DNA of 64,000 nt from Solidesulfovibrio sp. (GCF_029978005.1 NZ_JARKOZ010000002.1:1-64000), one strand, 5' to 3'. Shown: positions 52,142-62,446, counted from the first letter of the stretch. Numbers and translations are program-made. Notes: generated by a model from the letters alone, not told the origin.

Positions 52142-53383
52142 CTACAGGCTGCAAACGCCCATGCGTTTCTTGCCGGCCATGAACATCTGGGGTTCAAGCG
52201 GCAGTTCTTTGCCCTTGAGCATGAGGTTGAAATAGACCCACTTGAACATCATCTTGCCGGCGTAGTTCATGAAGGACTCGCCCAGGAGATCCAGGGGTCC
52301 CAGGCCCGGGAAGGGATACTTGCCCGGCAGCGGCTCGACCTTGTAGTTGAAGTCGATGAGCGTGGCCTTCTCGTAGCCGGTGACGATGAAGCAGGTGGAA
52401 TGGCCGTCGAATTCCGGCCGGGCTTCCAGGCCCTCGATCTCGCGGTGCAGGTTCTCGGCCACCACGTCGGACTGGTAGTGGGCCACCGCGCCGGCCTTGG
52501 AGGTGGGCACGTTGGTGGCGTCGCCGATGATGTACATGTTCTCGTAGACCTTGGACTTGAGCGTATGGTGGTCGGTGTCCATGTAGCACATGGGGTCGCC
52601 GATGCCCGAGTCCTCGATGACCTGGGAGCCGAAGTTGGGCGGAATGGACACGAGCAGGTCGTAGTCGACCTCTTCGCCCTTGTGGGACTCGATGACCTTG
52701 CGCTCGACGTCCACGCTGCCGATCTCGAAGTTCGGCGTGATCTTGATGTTCTTCTCCTCGCACAGCTTGCCGAGGATCTCGGCGGCCACGGGCTTGGTGA
52801 AGGCGCCGGTCAGGGGCGTGACCAGCTCGATCTCGATGTTGCAGCGGCTGTCGTTGATCATGAAGAACCAATCGGACATGAACACGAACTCGAGCGGGGC
52901 GACCGGGCACTTGATGGGCATCTCGGCGATGTTGAGCACGAGCTTGCCCTTGTTGAAGTGCTTGAGCTTTTTGGCCAGGGCCATGGCCCCGTCCGGGGTG
53001 TAGAAGTCGAAGATGTCCTTGCGCCAGCCGTCTTCCATGCCGTCGATCTCGCCCGGCATGATGCGGCAGCCCGTGCCGACCACGACCCAGTCGTAGTCGT
53101 GCGTGCCGTTCTTGCAGGTGACCTTCTTGGCCGCCGGGTCGATGGCCACGATCTCGTCCTGCACGAAGTCCACGCCGGACGGGATGAAGTCCATCTGCGG
53201 CTTCACGCAGTCCTCGATGGAATAGATGCCGAAGGGGATGAAGAGCCAGCCGGCCTGGTAGTGGTGCTGCCAGGACCGGTCGATGACGGTGATCTTCCAT
53301 TCTCTCGGATTGAGCACCTTGGCCATTTTGGTGGCCACCATGACGCCGCCGGCGCCGGAACCCAAAATCAGCAGTTTCTTCAT
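52142..53383 (-). CDS. Sulfide:quinone oxidoreductase-like flavoprotein
   Basis: 413 residues from ATG 53383-53381 (GAGGAG upstream). FAD-binding start LLILGSGAGGVMVATKMA, second site VVVGTGCRI, and the C-terminal FAD motif YIIGDATNVPTSKAGAVAHY. Cys residues for the polysulfide site are plausible at IKCPVAP and PMCYMD. It should oxidise sulfide, or act on persulfides, and feed electrons to quinone at the membrane. First gene of the sigma-54-type operon. Confidence 0.87.
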   Translation of the reverse strand: MKKLLILGSGAGGVMVATKMAKVLNPREWKITVIDRSWQHHYQAGWLFIPFGIYSIEDCVKPQMDFIPSGVDFVQDEIVAIDPAAKKVTCKNGTHDYDWVVVGTGCRIMPGEIDGMEDGWRKDIFDFYTPDGAMALAKKLKHFNKGKLVLNIAEMPIKCPVAPLEFVFMSDWFFMINDSRCNIEIELVTPLTGAFTKPVAAEILGKLCEEKNIKITPNFEIGSVDVERKVIESHKGEEVDYDLLVSIPPNFGSQVIEDSGIGDPMCYMDTDHHTLKSKVYENMYIIGDATNVPTSKAGAVAHYQSDVVAENLHREIEGLEARPEFDGHSTCFIVTGYEKATLIDFNYKVEPLPGKYPFPGLGPLDLLGESFMNYAGKMMFKWVYFNLMLKGKELPLEPQMFMAGKKRMGVCSL

Positions 53384-53462
53384 GACGATCACGACTCCTC
53401 GCTAAGATGTCCGCGCCGCGGGCGCGTTGGACGCGGCCGCGTCCGATTTCGGGAGTCGTCAA

Positions 53463-53478
53463 AGCAAGGGCCGGACCA
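53463..53478 (-). promoter_or_regulatory. Sigma-54 promoter of the SQR-like operon
   Basis: On the minus strand TGGTCCGGCCCTTGCT has GG and GC spaced by 10 and an intact TTGCT. The predicted start is about 70 nt before the SQR-like ATG. Confidence 0.7.
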
Positions 53479-53612
53479 AAGCTATTTCGATTGTGAATTC
53501 AGTGTCTTGGTAAGAAATCTCTTGGCCGGCCGGCCGGGGGCGCAACCCGGGTTTACACCTCTTCTGCAACCATTTGACTGGAAATCAAATGATTCAGGCG
53601 TGTTGCAAAAAC

Positions 53613-53646
53613 GTCAACCGGAGTTGACAGGGCAACCGGGGTTGAC
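53613..53646. promoter_or_regulatory. Tandem 16-bp operators for the adjacent response regulator
   Basis: GTCAACCGGAGTTGAC (53613-53628, a perfect 6-4-6 palindrome) and GGCAACCGGGGTTGAC (53631-53646) are two copies 18 bp apart. They lie about 135 bp upstream of the sigma-54 promoter at 53463-53478, and inside the last codons of the regulator gene. Confidence 0.65.
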
Positions 53647-55047
53647 GTCGCGCATGTTGCGGCAGCGCTTGCTGAGCGCCTGGCGGGAAATGCCCAAAAG
53701 TTTCGCGGCCCTGCTCTGGTTGCCGCCGGTGCGGCGCAACGCCTCGGCGATCATGCCTTCGGTCACCCTGGCGGCGGCCTGGCGCAGGGTGGGCAGCTCG
53801 CCCAGGGGGGCGGCCGGCAAGGGGCAGCTGGCCACGCCCACGGAGCCGATCCAGGCCTGCACCGGCTCGAGGGAGAGCGTGGGCTCGCCCGGCGGCAGCA
53901 TGGTCAGGGCGTGGTGCAGCAGGGAGCGCAGCTCGCGCACGTTGCCGGGAAAGGCGTGGCCGGCCAGGACCTCGTAGAACCGCTCCGGGATGTCCGGGCA
54001 GGGCCGGCCCTGCTCGGCCGCGGCCTCGGCCAGGAAATGCGGAGCCAGCACCGTCAGGTCGTCCAGGCGCTCGCGCAGGGGCGGGATGACCACCAGGTGG
54101 GTGCGCAGGCGAAAGAAGAGGTCGCGCCGGAAGACGTCCGGGTTCATGAGTTCGGCCACGGGCCGGTTGGTGGCGGCCACCACCCGGCAGTCCATGGGCC
54201 GGGGCGCGTCCGCGCCCAGGGGATAGAACTCGCGCTCCTGGAGGCAGCGCAGGAGCTTGAGCTGGGAGGCCAGCGACAGGTCGCCGATCTCGTCGAGGAA
54301 AAGCGTGCCCCCGGCCGCCTCCTCCATGAGCCCGCCCCGCTCCGTCTGGGCTCCGGTGAAGGCCCCCTTGCGGTGGCCGAACAGCGTGTCCGTGAGCATG
54401 ACGTCGTCGAGCCCGGCCACGTTGCAGCCGATGAAAGGCCCCTTGCGCCCCACGGCCAGGCCGGCCTCGTGGATGGCCCTGGCGGCCAGCTCCTTGCCCA
54501 CGCCCGTCTCGCCGACCACCAGGGCCGGCTCGCGCGACACGGCCACGGCGGCCAGATCGGCGCGGATGCGGGCCATGACCGGATTGCGGGTCAGGATGCG
54601 CGCCCCGCCCTCGCCGCCCGGGGCGGGCGCGGCCGGCGCAGCCGGCGTCGGGCCGGGCGGGCGGCCTTCCAGGGCTTGCGTCACGGCGGCCAGCAGGCGC
54701 GTGCGGTCCACGGGCTTGACCAGGTAGTCGAAGGAGCCGCCGCGCAGGCAGCGCACCGCGGTTTCCACGTCGTTTTGGCCGGTGATGACGATGGCCGGCA
54801 CGTCCAGGCCCAGGCGGCGCATGTGTTCGAGGATCTGCTCGCCGCCGAGGTGGGGCATGGACAGGTCGAGGATGACCAGGGAGAACTTGCGGCTGGCCAG
54901 CAGGTCCGGGGCCTTGCGGCTGTCGCTGAGGGAGACGGTGTTGTTGAGGCCGGAAAAGCGCAGGTTGAGGGCGTAGCTCGTCAGCGCCTGCTCCTCGTCG
55001 TCGATGAGCAGGATGGGGGCGCGGGGCTTTCGCGAGGAGAGCGTCAC
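53614..55047 (-). CDS. NtrC-type response regulator
   Basis: 477 residues from GTG 55047 (GGAGG upstream). Receiver domain (PILLIDDEEQALTSYALNL, phospho-Asp in LVILDLSMP), AAA+ domain with VGETGVGKE, GAFTGA and TLFLDEIGDL, and a Fis-type HTH at the C-terminus (GGNQSRAAKLLGISRQALSK). It follows its kinase gene by 13 nt. Expected to activate the SQR-like operon from the tandem sites at 53613. Confidence 0.93.
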   Translation of the reverse strand: MTLSSRKPRAPILLIDDEEQALTSYALNLRFSGLNNTVSLSDSRKAPDLLASRKFSLVILDLSMPHLGGEQILEHMRRLGLDVPAIVITGQNDVETAVRCLRGGSFDYLVKPVDRTRLLAAVTQALEGRPPGPTPAAPAAPAPGGEGGARILTRNPVMARIRADLAAVAVSREPALVVGETGVGKELAARAIHEAGLAVGRKGPFIGCNVAGLDDVMLTDTLFGHRKGAFTGAQTERGGLMEEAAGGTLFLDEIGDLSLASQLKLLRCLQEREFYPLGADAPRPMDCRVVAATNRPVAELMNPDVFRRDLFFRLRTHLVVIPPLRERLDDLTVLAPHFLAEAAAEQGRPCPDIPERFYEVLAGHAFPGNVRELRSLLHHALTMLPPGEPTLSLEPVQAWIGSVGVASCPLPAAPLGELPTLRQAAARVTEGMIAEALRRTGGNQSRAAKLLGISRQALSKRCRNMRDVNPGCPVNSG

Positions 55048-55060
55048 GAGGCAGCCTCCG

Positions 55061-56641
55061 TCAGGACAGGGACGGGCCGGCCAGGGCCACGGGCAGCGAG
55101 ACCACGGCCCGTGTGCCGCGCCCGGGCGCGGATTCGATCTCGAGCCTGCCGCCGTGCTCCCGGGCCACGGACAGGGAGATGGAAAGCCCGAGCCCCGTGC
55201 CGCCGTCCACGCCCTTGGTGGAATAGAAAGGCTGTGTGACCAGCGGCAGGGCCTCGGCGGCGATGCCCACGCCCTCGTCGGCGACGCTGATGGTCACGCA
55301 GCCCCGGGCCGGGTCCTGGCGCGTCTCCAGGACGATGCCCTGGGAGATGTGGGTCAGGGCCTGGCAGGCGTTTTGGAGCAGGTTGACCACCACCTGTTCC
55401 AGGCGCTGCCGCCGGCCGCGCACCAGGGGCAGGTTGTAGCCGTAACGGATGGAAAAGCGCTTGGTGGACTTGGAGATCTTCTTCTGCATGAGCGCCGAGG
55501 CGGCCTGGACCACCTCGTTGATGCCGAGCAGCTCGAAGCCGCCGTCCACTTCCTGGCGGCTGTACTGCTTGAGCTCCTTGACGATGCCGCTGATGCGGGT
55601 GGACCCTTCCACGATGCCCTGGATGAGCTGGTGCCCGTGGTTGATGATCTCGGGCATGATGAGCCCGCTCTCGCGGAAGTGCTCGGCCACGGCCTCTTCG
55701 GGCAGCCGCTCCAGCACCGGGGCCAGCCGCCACCAGATGTCCATGAGCAGCGGGGCATTTAGCATGATGAAATTGTTGGGGTTGTTGATCTCGTGGGCGA
55801 CTTCCGAGACGAGGCCCCCCAGAGAGAGCAGCCTGTCGGCATGCATGACCCGGCTCTCGGCCATCTTCTGGTCCGAGATGTCCGCGCCGGCGGCCTGGTA
55901 CTCGCGCACGTGGCCGGTCTTGTAGAAGAATCCCTGAATGACCCAGCGCACCCACATGGGCCGGCCCTCCAGCGCCCCCATGCCGCCGGCGTCGTCCAGG
56001 CGCTGCTCGAACTCGGCCACGGGCTGCTCGGGCGTGATGGCGGCCACGGCGCGGTGGAAGTCGTCGCGCACGGCGGGCGGCAAAAGCAGCGACATATTCT
56101 CGCCCTGGCACTCGTTGCGGCCCCGGCCGAAGCAGCGGCAGCACGAAACGTTGGCGTAGGTGATGGAGAAGTCCGGCAAAAAGCAGCAGATGGGGTCCGG
56201 CCGCTTGTCCAGGATGGACTGGTATTTCTTCTTGCGGTTGAGCAGCGCGTCGATGCAGTCGCGGTACTTGGTCACGTCCTCGACGAGGAGCTGACGCAGC
56301 CTGCGGCCCTCCACCTCGACTTCCGACAGGTGGATGCGCACCCAGCCGTTGCCGCCGTCGGCCCGGGCCACGGCGCGCTCGACGTTGAGCCAGCGGCCGT
56401 GCGGACAGCCGATGTCCAGGCTCGTGGCGCAAAAGCCCAGGCAAAAGACCGACAGCACGTCGTCGAAGGCCATGAACTCCAGGTCGCGGGCGGTGATTTC
56501 GGTGATGGCGTGGAAGGCGGAATTGACGTGGACGATGTCCCCCGCCCCGTCGCCGAGGATGACGCCGAGCGGCAACGCCGCGTAGGCGGCGGCCAGGGCG
56601 TCGGGGAAATAGGGGGCGAGCGGCTGGCAAGCTTGCTGCAT
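55061..56641 (-). CDS. PAS histidine kinase, partner of the NtrC-type regulator
   Basis: 526 residues from ATG 56641-56639 (GGAG upstream), soluble. PAS regions rich in Cys (FCLGFCATSLDIGCPHGRW, SCCRCFGRGRNECQGEN) suggest an Fe-S cluster or thiol-based redox/sulfide sensing. H-box EVAHEINNPNNFIMLNAPLL and ATPase domain ([17 protein letters not shown]). Its gene leads a two-gene unit with the regulator. Confidence 0.9.
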   Translation of the reverse strand: MQQACQPLAPYFPDALAAAYAALPLGVILGDGAGDIVHVNSAFHAITEITARDLEFMAFDDVLSVFCLGFCATSLDIGCPHGRWLNVERAVARADGGNGWVRIHLSEVEVEGRRLRQLLVEDVTKYRDCIDALLNRKKKYQSILDKRPDPICCFLPDFSITYANVSCCRCFGRGRNECQGENMSLLLPPAVRDDFHRAVAAITPEQPVAEFEQRLDDAGGMGALEGRPMWVRWVIQGFFYKTGHVREYQAAGADISDQKMAESRVMHADRLLSLGGLVSEVAHEINNPNNFIMLNAPLLMDIWWRLAPVLERLPEEAVAEHFRESGLIMPEIINHGHQLIQGIVEGSTRISGIVKELKQYSRQEVDGGFELLGINEVVQAASALMQKKISKSTKRFSIRYGYNLPLVRGRRQRLEQVVVNLLQNACQALTHISQGIVLETRQDPARGCVTISVADEGVGIAAEALPLVTQPFYSTKGVDGGTGLGLSISLSVAREHGGRLEIESAPGRGTRAVVSLPVALAGPSLS

Positions 56642-57011
56642 GAGACGTCTCCAAACCCGGTTCGCCGCGCCCCGCGTCCCCTGCCCAGGGAGCGCCGACA
56701 AAACCTTCTTCGGCAGTATGAAATTACTCCGTTACCCCACTCCTTTTCCCTTGGCAAGGGCGCTCGGGCGGCCCCTTTCCAAGCGATCTTCTTCCTTTCT
56801 CCGGCCTTCCGTCAACATCCCCCTGCCGTTGCGCGGGGCAGGTCCGTTCCTTCCCCGGCGCGGATCCTGCGTCTGGGCAACGCCCCGCGGCCACGCTTCC
56901 CGCTTGCCGTCCCGTCCGGGGCCACGAAAAAAGCGCCGCCCGGCGGCAACCGGGGCGGCGCTTGCGTCGCGGCGCCCCGGGATGGACCCGGGGCGGCGCG
57001 GTTGGGTGCGA
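56642..57011. other. 370-bp intergenic region with glnN terminator
   Basis: No gene seen. A hairpin at 56931-56963 (AAGCGCCGCCC with GGGCGGCGCTT) has an A-run on its plus-strand left side, i.e. a T-run for minus-strand transcripts, and is the terminator of glnN. Confidence 0.7.
56927..56963 (-). terminator. glnN: Terminator of glnN
   Basis: An 11-bp stem followed on the minus strand by six T residues, about 50 nt after the glnN stop. Confidence 0.85.
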
Positions 57012-59192
57012 TTAGCGGATGAACAGCATCTCCTGGTAGCTCGGCAGGGACCACAGGTCGTCGGCCACCACGGATTCCAGGGCGTCGGCCACGGCGCGCA
57101 CTTCGCCCATGGCCGGCAGCACGGTGCAGCACATGTGCTTGGCCTCGGCCAGGGAGCCGTCGGCGCTGTGCTCGAGGATCTTCTCGAGGTCGGCCACCTT
57201 GACCTGCAGGTCGCGCAGCTTGGCGGTGACGCACTCCAGGGTGGTCATCTTGAAGTCGTGGCCGATGGCCTTGAGGTCGGCGCAGGTCTTGGCCAGCTCG
57301 CCCTGGTACCGCATGGCGGCCGGGAAGATGATGGTCTTGGCCATGCGCACGACCAGGGCGGCCTCGGTCTGGATGGTCTTGATGTACTGCTCGAGGTAGA
57401 TCTCCTCGCGGGACTTGAGCTCGGCCTCGCTGAAGACGCCGTAGGTGGTGAAGAGCTTGACCACCTCGGGGCTGGTCAGTACCGGCAGGGCGTCGGGCGT
57501 GGTCTTGAGGTTGGGCAGGCCGCGCTTTTCGGCCTCGACGTGCCATTCCTCGGAGTAGCCGTCGCCGTTGAAGACCACGGCGTCGTGCGCCTTGATGATC
57601 TCCTGGATCACGGCCTGGACGGCGGCGTTGAGCTTGCCGGCGTCGCCGGAGGTGGCGGCCTCGAGCTTGGTGGCGATGTAGTCCAGGGACTCGGCCATCA
57701 TGGTGTTGAGCGCCACCTGGGAACCGGCGATGGACTGGCAGGAGCCCACGGCGCGGAACTCGAAGCGGTTGCCGGTGAAGGCGAAGGGGCTGGTGCGGTT
57801 GCGGTCGCCCGGATCCATGGGCAGCGGCGGCAGGGTGTCGACACCGATGTTCATGATGCCCTTCTGCTTGGAGCCTTCGATCTTGCCCTTCTTGATCTGC
57901 TCGAAGACGTCGGTGAGCTGCTCGCCGAGGTACACGGACATGATGGCCGGCGGGGCCTCGTTGGCGCCCAGGCGGTGGTCGTTGGAGGGCGTGGCCACGG
58001 TGGCGCGCATGAGCGCCCCGAACTTGTGCACGGCGCGGATGGCGGCGGCGCAGAAGACCAGGAACTGGGCGTTCTCGTGGGGGGTGTCGCCCGGATCGTA
58101 GAGGCTGCCCAGCTCGGCGTTGCCGATGGAGTAGTTGAGGTGCTTGCCCGAGCCGTTGATGCCGGCGAAGGGCTTCTCGTGCAGCAGGCAGATCAGGCCG
58201 TAGCGCTTGGCCACGGCGCGAAGCACGGTCATGACCATCTGGTTGTGGTCGGTGGCCAGGTTGCCGGCCTCGAAGATCGGGGCGATCTCGAACTGGCTGG
58301 GGGCCACTTCGTTGTGGCGGGTCTTGACCGGGACGCCGAGCTTGTAGAGCTCGCGCTCGACTTCCATCATGAAGGCCAGGACGCGGCGGGGAATGACGCC
58401 GAAGTACTGGTCCTCGAACTCCTGGCCCTTGGCGGACTTGGCGCCGAACAGGGTGCGGCCGGCGATGAGCAGGTCGGGGCGGGAGAACACGAAGTTGCGG
58501 TCGATGAGGAAATATTCCTGCTCGGGGCCGGCGAAGGACACGACCGGGAGCTTGGTGTGCACGCCGAAGAGCTTGAGGATGCGCTGGGCCTGCTTGTTGA
58601 GCGCCTGGTTGGAGCGCAGAAGCGGCGTTTTCTTGTCCAGGGCCTCGCCGGTCCAGGACACGAAGGCCGTGGGGATGCACAGGAACGTGCCGTTGGGGTT
58701 CTCCAGAATGTAGGCCGGGCTGGTCACGTCCCAGGCGGTGTAGCCGCGGGCTTCGAAGGTGGTGCGCAGGCCGCCCGAGGGGAAGGACGAGGCGTCGGGC
58801 TCGCCCTGGATCAGCATCTTGCCGGAGAACTCGGCCACGGCCCCGCCCTTGCCGTCGGGCACCAGGAAGGCGTCGTGCTTTTCGGCGGTCAGGCCCGTCA
58901 GGGGGTAGAACACGTGGGTGAAGTGGGTGGCCCCGCGTTCGATGGCCCAGTCCTTCATGGCGTTGGCCACGGTGTCGGCGATGGACGGATCGAGCTTCTG
59001 GCCGAGCTCCATGGTCTTTTTCAGCGACTTGTAGACGTCCTTGGGCAGGCGCTCGCGCATGACCTTGTCGTTGAAGACATTGCAGCCGAAGACCTCGGTG
59101 GGTTTGGTCTCGCTGAAGTTCAGGGGGGCATGCGCCGGCTTGTAATTGATGATGGCCGAGATCGCGTCCAGCCGAGCCTTGATTCCGCTCAT
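57012..59192 (-). CDS. glnN: Glutamine synthetase type III
   Basis: 726 residues from ATG 59192-59190 (AGAGGA upstream), the length of GSIII. Type III signatures are clear: [66 protein letters not shown] and [20 protein letters not shown]. It makes glutamine from glutamate, ammonia and ATP, the main ammonia-assimilation step. Its position 18 kb from the nif island is consistent with nitrogen metabolism but there is no sigma-54 element with correct spacing upstream. Confidence 0.96.
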   Translation of the reverse strand: MSGIKARLDAISAIINYKPAHAPLNFSETKPTEVFGCNVFNDKVMRERLPKDVYKSLKKTMELGQKLDPSIADTVANAMKDWAIERGATHFTHVFYPLTGLTAEKHDAFLVPDGKGGAVAEFSGKMLIQGEPDASSFPSGGLRTTFEARGYTAWDVTSPAYILENPNGTFLCIPTAFVSWTGEALDKKTPLLRSNQALNKQAQRILKLFGVHTKLPVVSFAGPEQEYFLIDRNFVFSRPDLLIAGRTLFGAKSAKGQEFEDQYFGVIPRRVLAFMMEVERELYKLGVPVKTRHNEVAPSQFEIAPIFEAGNLATDHNQMVMTVLRAVAKRYGLICLLHEKPFAGINGSGKHLNYSIGNAELGSLYDPGDTPHENAQFLVFCAAAIRAVHKFGALMRATVATPSNDHRLGANEAPPAIMSVYLGEQLTDVFEQIKKGKIEGSKQKGIMNIGVDTLPPLPMDPGDRNRTSPFAFTGNRFEFRAVGSCQSIAGSQVALNTMMAESLDYIATKLEAATSGDAGKLNAAVQAVIQEIIKAHDAVVFNGDGYSEEWHVEAEKRGLPNLKTTPDALPVLTSPEVVKLFTTYGVFSEAELKSREEIYLEQYIKTIQTEAALVVRMAKTIIFPAAMRYQGELAKTCADLKAIGHDFKMTTLECVTAKLRDLQVKVADLEKILEHSADGSLAEAKHMCCTVLPAMGEVRAVADALESVVADDLWSLPSYQEMLFIR

Positions 59193-59704
59193 AGGGTCCT
59201 CTTGCATTGTGTTGAACAGGTTACACGTCGAGGGGCCTGTGCCCCGCCTCGCGCCGCGGGCCTCCGCCGGTTCTTGGCCGGGGAGCGCCGCATATGGCGA
59301 TCCGGCGACGCGGGTCCCCACGCCGTCCGCTTCGGACCCTGACGCATGTCCTTGCACGGTCGGCGGAAAAAAATTCCCCATCTCTCATGCCGTGCGGCCG
59401 AACTCTCTCCACGGCCACCGGCGAAGTCTCAATAATGTAAAATCCACGACACGTCCATAGCCAATGCGCCCCCCGAGCCCTCCCGGGCGGCCGGACACGG
59501 GGGAAAGCCCAGAAACCGGCCCGTCGCGGTGGCGTCACCCGGCCGTCATCCGGACCGGGCCGCCGACCGTCTCCCCCTGTTGCGAAAGGCGTGCGCGGGA
59601 ATCGACATTTTGGGAGGCCACGCCCCTTCCTGAAAAATGGCCGGGGGAGCGGGAGACATGACAATTCGGAAATATAATGCGCCAGGCAAAGCGAAAGGAC
59701 GCCG
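59193..59704. other. 510-bp intergenic region, nothing clear
   Basis: GC-rich DNA between two minus-strand genes. It contains small hairpins but no credible gene. The end near 59660-59690 is AT-rich. Confidence 0.5.
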
Positions 59705-60004
59705 TCAGGCGTCCAGCATCTTCCGGATGGCGGTCAGTTCGTCATGGATCCGCCGCAGCAGCGGCCGCTCGTCTCCGGCTCCGGCCAGGCGGCGGCGCGC
59801 GCCGTCGATGGTGAGCTTCTCTTCGTAGAGCAGGGCCTTGATGCGGGCGATGCGCTCGAGGTGTTCGTCGGTGTAGAGGCGCTGCCCTTTTTTCGTGCGC
59901 ACGGGAGCGAGCTGGGGAAATTCCGTCTCCCAGAAACGCAGCACCGAGGGTTTGAGCCCCATGAGACTGGCGACTTCGCCGATCTTGTAGGTCCTTTGCA
60001 GCAT
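59705..60004 (-). CDS. MerR-family transcriptional regulator
   Basis: 99 residues. Winged HTH of MerR type: [25 protein letters not shown], then [21 protein letters not shown] short C-terminal helix follows the DNA-binding domain and there is no effector domain or metal-binding Cys. Proteins of this short form control housekeeping genes in many delta-proteobacteria; the target is unknown. Confidence 0.88.
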   Translation of the reverse strand: MLQRTYKIGEVASLMGLKPSVLRFWETEFPQLAPVRTKKGQRLYTDEHLERIARIKALLYEEKLTIDGARRRLAGAGDERPLLRRIHDELTAIRKMLDA

Positions 60005-60232
60005 CCCCTGGGTTCATGCGCCAAGCCCCGGCCCCGGTCAAGTCCTGGTGCGGCCGAAACCTTCGCCTCCACGCCTTTACAAACCCCTCGGAGGCGTCTA
60101 CCTGAATACGAGTCGGAAACCTTTTCCGGCCCGGCCCCGCCGCCGCGACGCAAGATGCGGCGCGGGAACCGACAACCGCATGAAACGCCGGTCCCCGCCA
60201 AGGGATCAGACGTGCTCCGCAGGAGGACGATC

Positions 60233-61054
60233 ATGGCGAAACTCACGACCAAGGACGGCACGAAGCTGTATTACAATGACTGGGGCGCGGGACGCCCCGT
60301 GGTCTTCAGCCACGGCTGGCCGCTTTCGGCCGAGGCCTTCGAGGACCAGATGTTCTTCCTGGCCTCCAAGGGATACCGCGTCATCGCCCACGACCGCCGG
60401 GGACACGGCCGCTCCAGCCAGCCCTGGCACGGCAACGACCTGGACGCCTACGCCGACGACCTGGCCGAACTGACCAAGGCCCTGGACCTGAAAGACGCCG
60501 TGCACGTGGGCCATTCCACGGGAGGCGGCGAGGTGGTGCGCTACATCGGCCGGCACGGCTCGGCGCGCGTGGGCGGGGTCGTGCTCATCGGCGCGATTCC
60601 GCCGCTCATGCTCAAGACCCCGGCCAACCCGGGCGGGCTGCCCATGGAGGTCTTCGACGGCATCCGGGAAGGGGTCAGGAAGGACCGCTCCCAGTTCTTC
60701 AAGGACCTGACCCTGCCCTTCTACGGCTACAACCGCCCCGGGGCCAAGACGTCCGAGGGGGTGCGCGAGGCCTTCTGGCGGCAGGGCATGCTGGCCGGCT
60801 TTCCGGCCGCCTACTTCTGCATCAAGGCCTTCTCGGAAACGGACCTGACCGAGGACCTGAAAAAGATCGACGTGCCGACGCTGTTCCTGCACGGCGACGA
60901 CGACCAGATCGTGCCCATCGACGCCTCGGCCCGGGCCGCCGTCAAGCTGGTGAAAAACGCCGTGCTCAAGGAATACCCCGGCGGCGCCCACGGCATCTGC
61001 ACCACGGAAAAAGACAAGGTCAACGCGGACCTGCTCGCCTTCCTCAAAGGCTAG
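60233..61054 (+). CDS. Alpha/beta hydrolase (non-heme chloroperoxidase/esterase type)
   Basis: 273 residues, AGGAGGA before ATG 60233. Nucleophile elbow GHSTGGGEV (Ser), acid in [14 protein letters not shown] and His in GGAHGIC. The [20 protein letters not shown] oxyanion region and [13 protein letters not shown] are those of the non-heme chloroperoxidase/arylesterase subgroup. Cytosolic; substrate unknown. Confidence 0.93.
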   Translation: MAKLTTKDGTKLYYNDWGAGRPVVFSHGWPLSAEAFEDQMFFLASKGYRVIAHDRRGHGRSSQPWHGNDLDAYADDLAELTKALDLKDAVHVGHSTGGGEVVRYIGRHGSARVGGVVLIGAIPPLMLKTPANPGGLPMEVFDGIREGVRKDRSQFFKDLTLPFYGYNRPGAKTSEGVREAFWRQGMLAGFPAAYFCIKAFSETDLTEDLKKIDVPTLFLHGDDDQIVPIDASARAAVKLVKNAVLKEYPGGAHGICTTEKDKVNADLLAFLKG

Positions 61055-61119
61055 CCGGGCCCGCCGACTTGCGGCCGAGCGTCATGTCCTCGAAAGAAGC
61101 GTAGGCTTTTTCTGGGGAC

Positions 61120-61167
61120 AAAATACTTATGGATTTGTATTTTCTTAAAAAATACTGACGTATTTTA
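61120..61167. repeat. Two tandem AAAATAC/GTATTTT inverted repeats
   Basis: AAAATAC (61120-61126) with GTATTTT (61137-61143), then AAAATAC (61150-61156) with GTATTTT (61161-61167). This AT island lies about 240 bp upstream of the AEC carrier and may be its operator. A GC hairpin, AGGCCCCG with CGGGGCCT, follows near 61185-61212. Confidence 0.55.
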
Positions 61168-61409
61168 TAGGGAACGCAACACCAGGCCCCGGCGCGCCCG
61201 CGTCGGGGCCTTTCGGCGCGCCCCTGGCGGCACGGCGGCAGGGGAATGCCCGCGCCGTTTCCGACACGGCCGAAACCGCCGGCCAGGCCCGGGACCGGGG
61301 AATAGCCCTGGACAGCCGGTCCGCAGGCCAATATTATTGAATTTTTGTCCGGAAGGGACGCTTTCGCCCTTCGCGGACGCTTCCGGCGACATCCAACCCC
61401 GGTCTGGCC

Positions 61410-62378
61410 ATGCTGCTCTCCCTGTACCTCATCCTGCCCGTCTTCCTCGTCATCGCCCTGGGCGTGGCCCTGGACGTCGGCGGCGTGCTGCCCCGGCAAA
61501 CGGGCTCGATCATCGGCAACTACGTCCTCTACGCCGCCCTGCCCATCCTCATGATCCACCTCCTGGCCGGGGCCTCGCCGGAAGCCATCGGCCACGGCCG
61601 GTTCTGGGTCGCCCTCCTGGCCAGCCAGATCGTCATCTACAGCATCGGCTACTGCGGGGAATTCTTCCTGGGCCGGCGCGGCCACGGCCCGGCCGCGGCC
61701 ATCGCCCTGTCGGGCAGCTGCTGCAACGCCGCCTTCATGGGCCTGCCCGTGGTCATGAGCCTCATGCCCGGCAACGAGGAGGCCCTGGTCGTAGCCGGAC
61801 TGGCCGTCATCAGCCCCAACGTGGTCAGCATCCCCTGCCAGGTGCAGCTCGAATACATGCGGCCTTCCGCCAAATGCTCCAAGGGGGCCTTTCCGCGCCT
61901 GGCCAGGGCCGTCTTGCTCAATCCCCTCATGTGCGGCACCTTCGTGGGCCTGGCCCTGGGCTGCACGGGCCTCGGGCTGTGGGGACCGCTGGACCGGGCG
62001 GCGGCCATGGTGGGCGGGACCACCGCGCCGTGCATGCTCCTGGCCCTGGGCCTCGATCTGCGGGAAAAGATTCGCGTCGCCTTTTCCGGCGACCGCCCCA
62101 TGCGCCTCACGCGCCTCGCCGGAGCCGCCTTCCTCAAGCTGGTGGTCAACCCCGCGCTGGCCTGGGCGCTGCTGGATCTTTTCGGCGTGACCGGCACGTG
62201 GCTGGCCGTCGGGGTCATCGTCTCGGGCACGGCCACGGCCCTGGTCAGCTACGTCATCGCCGAGATCTACGGCCAGGTCCCCGAGGAAGTGGCCATGATC
62301 GCCGTGACGACCAACGTGCTCAACCTCGCCAGCCTGACCGTGCTGGCCGGCCTGCTGCGGACGCATGGCCTGTTGTGA
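61410..62378 (+). CDS. AEC-family (auxin efflux carrier-like) transporter
   Basis: 322 residues with about ten hydrophobic segments in two halves. The pattern LPVFLVIALGVALDVGGVLP at the start, SGSCCNAAFMGLPVVMSLMPG in the middle and SGTATALVSYVIAEIYG near the end fit the AEC family, whose bacterial members carry malate, malonate or other organic acids. Substrate not known. The ribosome site is weak. Confidence 0.88.
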   Translation: MLLSLYLILPVFLVIALGVALDVGGVLPRQTGSIIGNYVLYAALPILMIHLLAGASPEAIGHGRFWVALLASQIVIYSIGYCGEFFLGRRGHGPAAAIALSGSCCNAAFMGLPVVMSLMPGNEEALVVAGLAVISPNVVSIPCQVQLEYMRPSAKCSKGAFPRLARAVLLNPLMCGTFVGLALGCTGLGLWGPLDRAAAMVGGTTAPCMLLALGLDLREKIRVAFSGDRPMRLTRLAGAAFLKLVVNPALAWALLDLFGVTGTWLAVGVIVSGTATALVSYVIAEIYGQVPEEVAMIAVTTNVLNLASLTVLAGLLRTHGLL

Positions 62379-62406
62379 CCGCCGGCCGGCGCGCCGGCGC
62401 AAGCGA

Positions 62407-62446
62407 AACGGCCCCGGCCCGGCATCGCGTCCGGACCGGGGCCGTT
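62407..62446 (+). terminator. Hairpin after the AEC gene
   Basis: AACGGCCCCGG (62407-62417) pairs with 62436-62446. No T-run; a moderate terminator at best. Confidence 0.5.

Noticed and set aside
59193-59460. A sigma-54 promoter for glnN
   Set aside because: No GG-N10-GC element matching the consensus was found on the minus strand.
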